This document shows, piece by piece, positions 13,034 to 19,644 of a stretch of 20,633 bases of DNA. Origin of the DNA: CAZIPZ01 sp964541075 (GTDB lineage: Bacteria; Acidobacteriota; Terriglobia; 20CM-2-55-15). The DNA lies in NCBI GenBank assembly GCA_964541075.1, contig CAZIPZ010000053.1, positions 1 to 20,633 on the forward strand, given 5' to 3'. A program made the translations under genes and the position numbers. The notes beneath the pieces were generated by a model that was not told where the DNA came from, made no database searches, and worked only from the letters and a program-made list of their open reading frames with translations. How positions within the stretch are numbered: position 1 is the stretch's first letter; each line of letters opens with the position of its first letter.

Positions 13034-14287
13034 ATGCCCGACCGACGAAAACTGGTTTACGACTGGAACCGGGTTGGCGCCCGCGAGCCTCTCGCGCGTA
13101 AGCTGGTCCTACTGAACGACGAAACCTTGCGCGACGGATTGCAGTCCCCCACCGTCAGCGACCCTCCCATCGAAGAGAAGATCCACCTGATGCATCTGAT
13201 GGATGATCTTGGAATCCACATGCTCGATATCGGCCTGCCCGGCGCCGGGCCTCGCGCCTATGCCGATGTCCTAGCCCTCGCCAAGGAGATTTCCAAAAGC
13301 AGATTAAAGATACGGCCGAACTGCGCGGCGCGCACGACGATTTCCGATCTCGAACCCGTTATCGATATCGTGAACAAAACCGGCGTGACCATTGATGCGG
13401 CGACTTTCCTCGGTTCAAGTTTGATTCGACAGTATGTGGAAAACTGGACTATCGACGATTTGATGCGCCGCACGGAAGAAGCAGTGAAGTATGCAGTGGA
13501 GCGCGGCGTCCCGGTAATGTACGTAACGGAAGACACCACACGCGCATTTCCCGAAACCATCAAAAGGCTCTATCGCACCGCAATCAGTTTCGGCGCCCGG
13601 CATATTGTATTGACGGACACGGTCGGACACGCGACTCCCGAGGGCGTCAGCGCCCTGATTCAATTTGTCATACACGAGGTGATCGCTCCATCAGGGGAAG
13701 CGGTGACTGTGGGTTGGCACGGTCACAATGATCGCGGACTCAGCGTCATTAACTCCCTTGCGGCGGTTGAGGCCGGCGCGGACGTCATTCATGGCTGCGC
13801 GCTCGGAATCGGTGAGCGTGTCGGGAATACTCCAATGGATCAGGTCCTCGTGAATCTGAAGCTCCTGGGACTCATCGACCACGATTTGATCAAGCTCAAG
13901 GAATACTGCGAGGCTGCATCGAAGGCCTGCAAGATTACGATTCCTCCCGGATATCCCGTATTCGGATCAGACGCATTCAGAACTGCAACCGGCGTCCACG
14001 CCGCAGCCGTGATCAAGGCGTACAAGAGAGGGGAAACGGAACTCGCGAATGTGGTTTACTCGGGCGTGCCTTCCCACTTGTTCGGGCTGGACCAGATTAT
14101 CGATATTGGTCCGATGAGCGGCCGGTCGAATGTTGTTTTTTGGCTGGAGAAGCGAGGGATTCAGGTTACGGAAGACCGGGTGAACGCCATTTTCAACCGG
14201 GCAAAGCAGTCCAACAAGCTGCTCACGGCTCAGGACGTTCTGGAGGCGATCCATGAGGCGGTCGGTTCGCATCTCCACGTTGATTGA
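13034..14287 (+). CDS. LeuA/homocitrate-synthase-like acyltransferase (HMGL family)
   Basis: 417 residues with a strong ribosome site (AAGGGGG). The Claisen-condensing TIM barrel shows NDETLRDGLQSP (28-39), giving metal ligand D29 and catalytic R33. GWHGHNDRGLSVINSLAAVEAGA (227-249) supplies H229 and H231, and GIGERVGNTP (258-267) supplies N265. The following segment ('IDIGPMSGRSNVVFWLEKRG') is the linker domain of isopropylmalate synthases. The ~130-residue C-terminal allosteric domain of classical LeuA is missing. It joins acetyl-CoA to a 2-oxoacid: 2-oxoisovalerate (leucine route), 2-oxoglutarate (homocitrate) or pyruvate (citramalate) are all possible. No leuBCD genes are nearby to decide. 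Likely feedback-insensitive. Confidence 0.85.
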   Translation: MPDRRKLVYDWNRVGAREPLARKLVLLNDETLRDGLQSPTVSDPPIEEKIHLMHLMDDLGIHMLDIGLPGAGPRAYADVLALAKEISKSRLKIRPNCAARTTISDLEPVIDIVNKTGVTIDAATFLGSSLIRQYVENWTIDDLMRRTEEAVKYAVERGVPVMYVTEDTTRAFPETIKRLYRTAISFGARHIVLTDTVGHATPEGVSALIQFVIHEVIAPSGEAVTVGWHGHNDRGLSVINSLAAVEAGADVIHGCALGIGERVGNTPMDQVLVNLKLLGLIDHDLIKLKEYCEAASKACKITIPPGYPVFGSDAFRTATGVHAAAVIKAYKRGETELANVVYSGVPSHLFGLDQIIDIGPMSGRSNVVFWLEKRGIQVTEDRVNAIFNRAKQSNKLLTAQDVLEAIHEAVGSHLHVD

Positions 14288-14347
14288 AAGATGAAAATTG
14301 AAAAATGAAACAGTTCAATCTCTCATTTGACCAATGGCTGATGGTCA

Positions 14348-15175
14348 TCAGATGGGAATCGAACCCTCCATTATGCTCCGCAGGGTTCGTGAAACCGTGA
14401 TCTCCACCAACGTGCGCTCGTAGCTGTTGCCCTTTTCCGCAAGTGCAAGAATCTCGGTCGCCGCAATCTCCGAAGCCTTCTTAATGGACTGCTCGCTTGC
14501 GGGCTTATCCACGATTTCCTTTTCCGCTTCCTTTGCACGCAGCGGTATCAGCGTCAGGCTGGAGACGACGATCTCCGGATCCAGAACAATACTTCGAACG
14601 AGTTTCATTCGAGCTGCAGCCGACACTGTCCCTTTGCCACCCATACGAGCCACGCGGAAAAAGCCGACCTTCTCGCCTGGAGGCAATCTGGAAAACTCCA
14701 CAGCCGTTGGGATCTCGCCCTTCTTTAAGCCTTTGGTGACGGCCTCGAGGAAATCGCGGATCGAAAGGGTGCGTTTTCCGGTTGGATTCTGAAGGCGAAC
14801 TTTTGCATCCAGCAAAACAAGGGGCGTCGTGATATCGAAGTACGGCGATTCAGGATCGAGCGCCTGGAGGAATGTCACCTTATTCCGCACAAGCGGGTTG
14901 GCGATGATCGAAGCCGCCTGCTGCAGCAGACCGTTTTCGCCGGTGGCCTCGCGCGCCAGGCGCCCAAGGTTCATGCCAGTGCCGATCGAAATTCGATCCT
15001 TTTTACTTTCAATTTCGTTCAACGGATCGATGCCGGTGAGGTCGATGACCACTTTGCCGGCCGCGTTGCGGTCCGAAGATGGATCGACTCCTGAAATGAG
15101 CATGGTTCGCCTGCCGTGCTTTGCAAGCAGCTTGACGAGTTCCGGTACTGATTTCGGCGTCTGGATCGTGCTCAT
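14348..15175 (-). CDS. Degenerate CoxM-like (molybdopterin dehydrogenase FAD-domain) protein
   Basis: 275 residues from ATG 15175. The overall order fits the FAD subunit of CO/xanthine dehydrogenases: an N-terminal part starting 'TPKSVPELVKLLAKHGRRTM', 'VVIDLTGIDPLNEI' and 'IGTGMNLGRLARE', a central LVRNKVTF...LLDAKVRL, and a C-terminal CO-dehydrogenase-flavoprotein-like part ('GFFRVARMGGKGTVSAAARM'). The two FAD loops are not conserved. The usual AGGT loop reads ISGVDPSSD (27-35), and the usual TIGGN reads TFLQA. Flavin binding is therefore doubtful. No large Mo subunit or 2Fe-2S subunit is nearby. It is divergent from xdhC, a maturation factor of such enzymes, which supports the family call. 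The frame is open upstream to 15283; ATG 15175 is chosen from the promoter position and the family N-terminus. Confidence 0.75.
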   Translation of the reverse strand: MSTIQTPKSVPELVKLLAKHGRRTMLISGVDPSSDRNAAGKVVIDLTGIDPLNEIESKKDRISIGTGMNLGRLAREATGENGLLQQAASIIANPLVRNKVTFLQALDPESPYFDITTPLVLLDAKVRLQNPTGKRTLSIRDFLEAVTKGLKKGEIPTAVEFSRLPPGEKVGFFRVARMGGKGTVSAAARMKLVRSIVLDPEIVVSSLTLIPLRAKEAEKEIVDKPASEQSIKKASEIAATEILALAEKGNSYERTLVEITVSRTLRSIMEGSIPI

Positions 15176-15187
15176 AAAAAGCATGTG

Positions 15188-15217
15188 AGCATAAGAGAGC
15201 GGTGCGACTGAAGTCAA
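15188..15217 (-). promoter_or_regulatory. Promoter of the CoxM-like gene
   Basis: On the minus strand TTGACT (15217-15212) and TATGCT (15193-15188) are 18 nt apart. The predicted start near 15181 is only a few bases before ATG 15175, so the mRNA would be leaderless or nearly so. No Shine-Dalgarno sequence is present. Confidence 0.5.
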
Positions 15218-15241
15218 TAAATATGTTAGACTGAACGCCTT

Positions 15242-16063
15242 ATGGACGCCGATGTCTTCGACGAAATCCAACGTTTGCGTCAACTCGGCCGTAAAGCTGC
15301 ATTAGCCACCATCGTCCAGGTGCGCGGCTCGGTTCCCAGCTTTCAGACCGCCAAAATGCTGGTGCGCGACGATGGTTCGATCGTCGGTTCGGTCGGGGGA
15401 GGGTGTGTCGAGGCCGAGGTTTGGGCGGCCGCGCAGGAAGTGATTCGGGATGAAAAAAGCCGCATTATGAGCTTCGACCTCACGGATGACTCGATGGGCG
15501 AAAGCGGCCTGATTTGCGGCGGAAAACTCGAAATCTTCATTGAACCCGTCCTGCCGATCCCTAAAATGATCATTTTTGGCGCCGGCCATGTTGCTGCCCA
15601 GGTCTCAAAGGTGGCTTCCCTCGCTGGTTTCAAGACCACCATCGTTGACAACCGGTTGGCTTACGCGAATGCCGAGCGCTTTCCCGAGGCCGAAGCAATC
15701 TATTCCGAAAGCTTCGAGAAGGCCTTTGAAGAAGTGGTTCCAAACGAGAACAGCTATGTCGTGATTGTGACCCGCGGCCATCAAGAGGACCAAAACGTTC
15801 TCCGCTGGGCCGTGCAGACGGACGCACGCTATATCGGTATGATCGGCAGCAAGCGAAAAGTGCGGACCATCATCCAGCAACTAGAGAGTGAAGGCATTTC
15901 TCGAGAGCGCCTTGATCGCATTTTTGCACCGATTGGATTGGATATAGGCGCCGTGTCGCCTGAAGAGATCGCAGTCGCAATCGTCGCAGAAACCATTCAT
16001 CAGCGCCGAGCCGGATTCAAGCATCCACTCAGCAAGAAACTCTTTCAACCAACTCACACGTGA
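15242..16063 (+). CDS. xdhC: XdhC/CoxI family molybdoenzyme maturation factor
   Basis: 273 residues. Family motifs are LATIVQVRGSVP (21-32), GSVGGGCVEAEVW (49-61), LICGGKLEIFIEP (90-102), and the C-terminal Rossmann domain with IFGAGHVAAQVSKVA (111-125) and IGMIGSKRK. XdhC proteins bind molybdenum cofactor, help sulfurate it and insert it into xanthine dehydrogenase-family enzymes. C55 and C92 are the conserved cysteines. ATG 15242 follows a TATGTT box at 15222-15227, so the leader would be very short and lacks a ribosome site. It is divergent from the CoxM-like gene; def follows 20 bp downstream. The molybdoenzyme it serves is not in this window. Confidence 0.9.
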   Translation: MDADVFDEIQRLRQLGRKAALATIVQVRGSVPSFQTAKMLVRDDGSIVGSVGGGCVEAEVWAAAQEVIRDEKSRIMSFDLTDDSMGESGLICGGKLEIFIEPVLPIPKMIIFGAGHVAAQVSKVASLAGFKTTIVDNRLAYANAERFPEAEAIYSESFEKAFEEVVPNENSYVVIVTRGHQEDQNVLRWAVQTDARYIGMIGSKRKVRTIIQQLESEGISRERLDRIFAPIGLDIGAVSPEEIAVAIVAETIHQRRAGFKHPLSKKLFQPTHT

Positions 16064-16083
16064 TACAAACGTCGTAGCCGGCT

Positions 16084-16617
16084 ATGTCCATCCTTAAGGT
16101 TTCCCGTTTGGGCCATCCCGTCCTGCGTCTCCGTTCCAAGCCGGCGCCGCTCGAAAGCCTGAAAACGCCCAGAATGCAAACGCTCATCGATGACATGGTG
16201 GAAACCATGATCGAGTACCTGGGCGTCGGTCTTGCCGCGCCGCAAGTTCACGAATCGCTCTCGCTGGCTGTGCTCGAGAGCCGCGGTCCACGGGGCGACT
16301 TTCCTCTCACCGTCCTGGTGAATCCGGAGATCGCAATATTGGACGAAACATTGGTTGAAGACTGGGAAGGCTGCCTTAGCATTCCGGAACTGCGCGGCCG
16401 CGTGCCGCGCTTTCGCAAGTTGCGGGTTGACGCGTTCGATCGGCACGGTAAGAAGATTCAGATCACCGCCGAAGGATTTTACGCGCGCGTCATTCAGCAC
16501 GAATACGATCACTTGATGGGCCGGGTCTACCTGGACCGGATGAAGGACTTACAGACGCTTTCGCACTTTTCGGAATTTCAGCGTTATTGGCTGCCTCAGG
16601 CGGACAAGGAGAGCTAG
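16084..16617 (+). CDS. def: Peptide deformylase
   Basis: 177 residues, the normal length. It removes the formyl group from the N-terminal methionine of new proteins. All three motifs are present: GVGLAAPQ (47-54), EGCLS (95-99, metal ligand C97) and QHEYDHL (138-144, ligands H139 and H143, catalytic E140). It should be an active Fe/Zn enzyme. It lacks the usual neighbour fmt, lying instead between xdhC and a cobalamin adenosyltransferase. There is no clear ribosome site, so translation may rely on coupling with xdhC. Confidence 0.97.
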   Translation: MSILKVSRLGHPVLRLRSKPAPLESLKTPRMQTLIDDMVETMIEYLGVGLAAPQVHESLSLAVLESRGPRGDFPLTVLVNPEIAILDETLVEDWEGCLSIPELRGRVPRFRKLRVDAFDRHGKKIQITAEGFYARVIQHEYDHLMGRVYLDRMKDLQTLSHFSEFQRYWLPQADKES

Positions 16618-16653
16618 GGGGAATTGTCCTCCAATCCCCTGTATATCGGTTCG

Positions 16654-17193
16654 ATGAAGATCTATACCAAAATGGGAGATCGCGGAGATACCCGTCTCTT
16701 TGATGGCGCCAAGGTCCGCAAGCACGATCCGCGTGTCGAGGCATACGGCTCGGTGGATGAGTTGAATTCTTTCATCGGGGCGGCTGCCGCATTCACCTCG
16801 GACGCGCAACTTCAGTCCATGCTTGTGGAAATCCAGCGTGATCTGTTTTCAGTTGGCGCACAGCTGGCGGATCCAGGATGGAAAGAGCGATCCAAAGCAA
16901 AATCCAAGACGCCGCCCGAACGCATTGCTGCGCTCGAAAACGCCATAGATTCTTTTGAAACGGAACTGCCGCCTCTGCGTCAATTCATCCTGGCGGGCGG
17001 CGGGCATAGCGGCTCCTTGTTGCACGTGGCTCGAACGGTGTGCCGGCGGGCGGAACGTCAGGTCGTCAAGCTTTCGGATGAAGTTGAAATCAATCCTAAC
17101 GTTATCGAATATCTCAATCGCCTCTCCGATTTTCTGTTTGTGATCGCAAGGGTCGCCAATCACCGGGAAGGCAAACAGGAGGTTCCATGGTGA
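16654..17193 (+). CDS. PduO-type cob(I)alamin adenosyltransferase
   Basis: 179 residues from ATG 16654, matching the family's usual MKIYTK start. It transfers adenosyl from ATP to cob(I)alamin to make coenzyme B12. Motifs: TKMGDRGDT (5-13, ATP site), GSVDELNSFIG (32-42), FILAGGG (111-117), the helix with R127 and CRRAER (130-135), and YLNRLSDFLFVIAR (153-166). An earlier TTG at 16624 is in frame, but AGGGGG is only 2 nt before it. The 36-bp gap after def contains a hairpin (16617-16639: GGGG/CCCC plus ATTG/CAAT). It implies a B12-dependent enzyme elsewhere in the genome. It overlaps the next gene by 7 bp. Confidence 0.93.
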   Translation: MKIYTKMGDRGDTRLFDGAKVRKHDPRVEAYGSVDELNSFIGAAAAFTSDAQLQSMLVEIQRDLFSVGAQLADPGWKERSKAKSKTPPERIAALENAIDSFETELPPLRQFILAGGGHSGSLLHVARTVCRRAERQVVKLSDEVEINPNVIEYLNRLSDFLFVIARVANHREGKQEVPW

Positions 17194-17696
17194 AAATGGT
17201 TTTCGCTGCATTGCTGTTGTTGTTTCTTGCTGCTCCCGTGATGGCGCAGGACGAATTTCCACGCGTGGACATTGCGATGGGCTATGGCAACATCGGCCTT
17301 CCGCTGATCGGGGGAGGAGCGGAGCGTCATTCGGGTTTTGCAATGCACAGCGGATTCAATCTAACGCGATGGTTCGGCATTGAAAACTTCACCGGAGCTT
17401 ACGGCTTGGGCAATGGCGTCAGCCTGATCACGAATATCTTTGGCGCGAAATTGGCGGCGCGCAACGGCGGCCGCCTCACCCCTTATGGAGTGACGGGTCT
17501 GGGCGTCGGCTATTTCACGGATGACAGTGGGTATGGGACAACGAACATGATGGCGCGCCTGGGTGGAGGCGTCGACGTTCCGCTCAACGATGGAATGGCC
17601 GTGAAGTTCGACTTCAGCCGAATGTCTTTTCACTCCGATGGCTGGCAGGGCGCCTGGCACTTTTCCACTGGCATTGTTTTCAACCTCGGATACTGA
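17187..17696 (+). CDS. Small outer-membrane beta-barrel protein
   Basis: 169 residues with a signal peptide (1-20, MVKMVFAALLLLFLAAPVMA, cut before QDE). The mature part alternates polar and hydrophobic residues in short Gly/aromatic-rich strands (VDIAMGYGNIGL, GFAMHSGFNLTRWFGIENF, LTPYGVTGLGVGYF) and ends in VFNLGY, with the terminal aromatic residue used by the BAM machinery. It fits an eight-stranded OmpA/OmpW-like barrel with no periplasmic domain. The function cannot be read. AGGAGG at 17177-17182 lies inside the end of the preceding gene, and the ATG overlaps that gene by 7 bp. Confidence 0.82.
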   Translation: MVKMVFAALLLLFLAAPVMAQDEFPRVDIAMGYGNIGLPLIGGGAERHSGFAMHSGFNLTRWFGIENFTGAYGLGNGVSLITNIFGAKLAARNGGRLTPYGVTGLGVGYFTDDSGYGTTNMMARLGGGVDVPLNDGMAVKFDFSRMSFHSDGWQGAWHFSTGIVFNLGY

Positions 17697-17792
17697 TTCG
17701 CATTCCATTCTTTCCTATCTCTCCTCCGTGGAAAATCTCCGCTGGAACGTAGCGTGCTGCATGTACTGTGACATTCGTCAAGGGAGGCATTC

Positions 17793-18125
17793 ATGCCCAG
17801 AGGAGACAAATCCAGTTACACTTCCAGGCAGAAACGGAAGGCGGAACATATCGAAGAAGGATATGAGCGAAGCGGTGTAGGAAGGAAAGAAGCTGAACGC
17901 AGAGCTTGGGCCACCGTAAACAAGACCGAGGGCGGTGGAAAAAAACGAAGCCCAAGGCGGAAGGCTTCGGCCAAAGCCGTCACTCGCGGTGCGACCAAAA
18001 AGCGCGCGACAAGCCGAACGGCAAGCAAGGCTTCTCCGCCTCGAAGCTCTTCGCGCACGGCGTCGAGCACCCGCACCAGTTCTCGCAGAAATTCCAAATC
18101 GCGCACGGCGTCACGAAAGAAGTAA
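17793..18125 (+). CDS. Small basic protein with conserved MPRGDKS head and histone-H1-like tail
   Basis: 110 residues with a strong ribosome site (AGGGAGG, 17781-17787). The first ~50 residues (MPRGDKSSYTSRQKRKAEHI and ERRAWATVNK) belong to a widespread family of short bacterial proteins often labelled 'plasmid stabilization protein', a name with little experimental basis. The remaining 60 residues are almost only Lys, Arg, Ser, Ala and Thr, like histone H1 tails, and could bind DNA non-specifically. A GGAAC at 17744-17748, about 17 nt before CTGT (17766-17769), resembles an ECF-type promoter and would fit stress control; that is weak. A GC hairpin follows the stop. Confidence 0.8.
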   Translation: MPRGDKSSYTSRQKRKAEHIEEGYERSGVGRKEAERRAWATVNKTEGGGKKRSPRRKASAKAVTRGATKKRATSRTASKASPPRSSSRTASSTRTSSRRNSKSRTASRKK

Positions 18126-18131
18126 CAATCG

Positions 18132-18153
18132 GCCGCGGGCGTGAGCTCGCGGC
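18132..18153. terminator. GC hairpin with GTGA tetraloop after the basic protein
   Basis: GCCGCGGGC (18132-18140) pairs with GCTCGCGGC (18145-18153), including one G-T wobble, around a GNRA-type GTGA loop, starting 6 nt after the stop. No T-run follows, so termination is likely weak; it may instead protect the mRNA 3' end. Confidence 0.4.
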
Positions 18154-18261
18154 GCTTCAATCTTCCGATGCATCGATTGTGGAGTCCTCACTCAGCTCAA
18201 AGATCATCCATTCCACTTGAAGGGACACGTTGCTTCCATTTTGTTGTGGTCGGATTGGCCC

Positions 18262-18912
18262 TTAGTTCCGGAAGATGGTCGTCTTCTTGGAGGGTTTTGG
18301 GGTCTTTGCTGTCGCGTGCTTACCGAAATCGGTCAGAAAACCGATGATCTCCCGTGGAATGCCGGCGCCGATGAGAAACGCCTCCGGTATTTGTCCTTTG
18401 GATGCCAGGTATGTGTCGAGACCTACGGTGGAGGCCTCCGCATGCTCGATCTCTTCCAGGCCGTTAACGTCGCGAAGATCAACATTGCCAAAAATGGTGC
18501 GCCCGACTTGCGCACTGCTCAAATTGGCGCCGGTCAAGGCAGCGCCGTACAGGTTCGCTCCCCGCAGACGGGATTTGGAAAGATTGGCGTTGGTGAGATC
18601 GGCGCCACTCAGGTGTGCGCCACCAAGGTCCGCGCCTTGAAGATCGGCTCCTTTGAGATCAGCCCCGCCCAAGTGAGCTCGAAACAGCCTTCCTTCCCGG
18701 ATCTTCGCTCCCGTCAACTTGGCTCGGTCCAAATAGGCGCCGCCGAGATGTGCTTGCGACAGGTCCGCATCTGAAAGGTTCGCCTGACGAAGATCAAAGC
18801 CCACCAGAAGCGCTTGCCTTAAATCCACTTTGGTGTCGGGGTTGTTTGTTCTCCAGGCGTTCCAAGCCTGGGCGCCGCTCCGCAGCAGCTCCAATTGTTC
18901 GGAATTCGCCAT
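18262..18912 (-). CDS. Pentapeptide-repeat protein with TIR-linker-like C-terminus
   Basis: 216 residues. Residues ~30-150 are pentapeptide repeats with A(D/N)LxxA character (e.g. GGADLKGADLQGADLGGA), which fold into a right-handed square beta-helix. The N-terminus ('EQLELLRSGAQAWNAWR') and the tail after the repeats (GLEEIEHAEASTVGLDTY, IPEAFLIGAGIP) match the flanks of pentapeptide proteins that, in cyanobacteria and others, continue into a TIR domain. Here the protein stops ~25 residues later and has no TIR domain. There is no signal peptide, so it is cytoplasmic. It lies 6 bp after the coiled-coil gene on the same strand, with GAGG 3 nt before its ATG, so they form an operon. Role unknown. 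Confidence 0.88.
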   Translation of the reverse strand: MANSEQLELLRSGAQAWNAWRTNNPDTKVDLRQALLVGFDLRQANLSDADLSQAHLGGAYLDRAKLTGAKIREGRLFRAHLGGADLKGADLQGADLGGAHLSGADLTNANLSKSRLRGANLYGAALTGANLSSAQVGRTIFGNVDLRDVNGLEEIEHAEASTVGLDTYLASKGQIPEAFLIGAGIPREIIGFLTDFGKHATAKTPKPSKKTTIFRN

Positions 18913-18918
18913 GCGCCT

Positions 18919-19476
18919 CTATTCCTTCTCCTTTGGCGGGACGTTCGCCAGGAACTGAAGCCCCCGGATATATGCTGCCAGCTCGCTGACGACCGCGTTG
19001 TGGCGAATGATCTTCGAGAGCTCGATGTTCGGATCTTCCACCATCGATGCTGTTTCCCGGTTCATGTGCTCGAGTTCGGACTGTTTACCAATGAGTTCGG
19101 CGGAGATTTCCATGGCTCGCTTTCGAGCCGCGGAGATCTCTTCCTGCATTTGATTCCGTTCCTGCTCCACGCTGGCTGCGGCTTCCTGAAGTTTCTGGGC
19201 GAACTGGCGCTTGGACACGTCCATGGATTCGCGAAATCGGGTTTCGAATTCGTCGCGCATTTTTCCAGCAAGCTCTTGGCGCACAGATTCCCTGAAGGCA
19301 GCCAGGGCTTCCTGGAGCTTCGGTCCCTGATCCTGTTGAATTCGAGACATCTCAGCGGCGATTCGGGTTCCGAGGTCGGAAATCAGCTCGGCCACAGCGT
19401 CCACAACTGCGGCGTTCGGATCAGCGGCCGGCTCAGACAGAAGCTGTTCGGAATCGGCTTTGGTTGCAGAAGTCAT
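18919..19476 (-). CDS. Coiled-coil protein of unknown function
   Basis: 185 residues. A Ser/Ala/Glu-rich head (1-25) is followed by a long heptad-like helical region (about 25-150) rich in Glu, Gln, Arg and Ala ('MRDEFETRFRESMDVSKRQF', QKLQEAAASVEQERNQMQEE) and a short C-terminal helix ('IIRHNAVVSELAAYIRGLQF'). There is no signal peptide or membrane segment. I do not recognise a family. It is first in a two-gene operon with the pentapeptide protein and may oligomerise or bind it. A promoter is seen at 19494-19521, and the leader is only about 11 nt. Confidence 0.75.
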   Translation of the reverse strand: MTSATKADSEQLLSEPAADPNAAVVDAVAELISDLGTRIAAEMSRIQQDQGPKLQEALAAFRESVRQELAGKMRDEFETRFRESMDVSKRQFAQKLQEAAASVEQERNQMQEEISAARKRAMEISAELIGKQSELEHMNRETASMVEDPNIELSKIIRHNAVVSELAAYIRGLQFLANVPPKEKE

Positions 19477-19493
19477 GATTATTCAACCGTAAG

Positions 19494-19521
19494 AATATAG
19501 GAGTCGCGCCCAAGGAGCCAA
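19494..19521 (-). promoter_or_regulatory. Promoter of the coiled-coil/pentapeptide operon
   Basis: On the minus strand TTGGCT (19521-19516) and TATATT (19499-19494) have a 16-nt spacer. The predicted start near 19487 lies about 11 nt before the ATG at 19476. Confidence 0.5.
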
Positions 19522-19644
19522 GATACAGAATTTTCCTTTCCCCAGGGGATGAAATCCGGCGAATTAGGGTTTAGGCGCTCCATACGCTGCTGAGAAAGGC
19601 TTTTGTCGCGTCATCCGTCGGTTTGGCGCCAGAAAAATAGACGT

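Noticed and set aside
14288..14347. Hairpin GACCA/TGGTC between the convergent LeuA-like and CoxM-like genes as a terminator
   Set aside because: The stem is only 5 bp and no T-run follows on either strand; the A/T-rich GAAAATTGAAAAATGAA stretch is suggestive but not enough to call.
17816..18160. Minus-strand frame opposite the basic protein
   Set aside because: Its Leu/Arg/Ala-rich composition is the expected antisense image of a Lys/Arg/Ser-rich tail, while the plus-strand protein has a known conserved head and strong ribosome site.
17906..18220. Second plus-strand frame overlapping the basic protein
   Set aside because: Low-complexity shadow with no ribosome site; it overlaps a recognised gene over most of its length.
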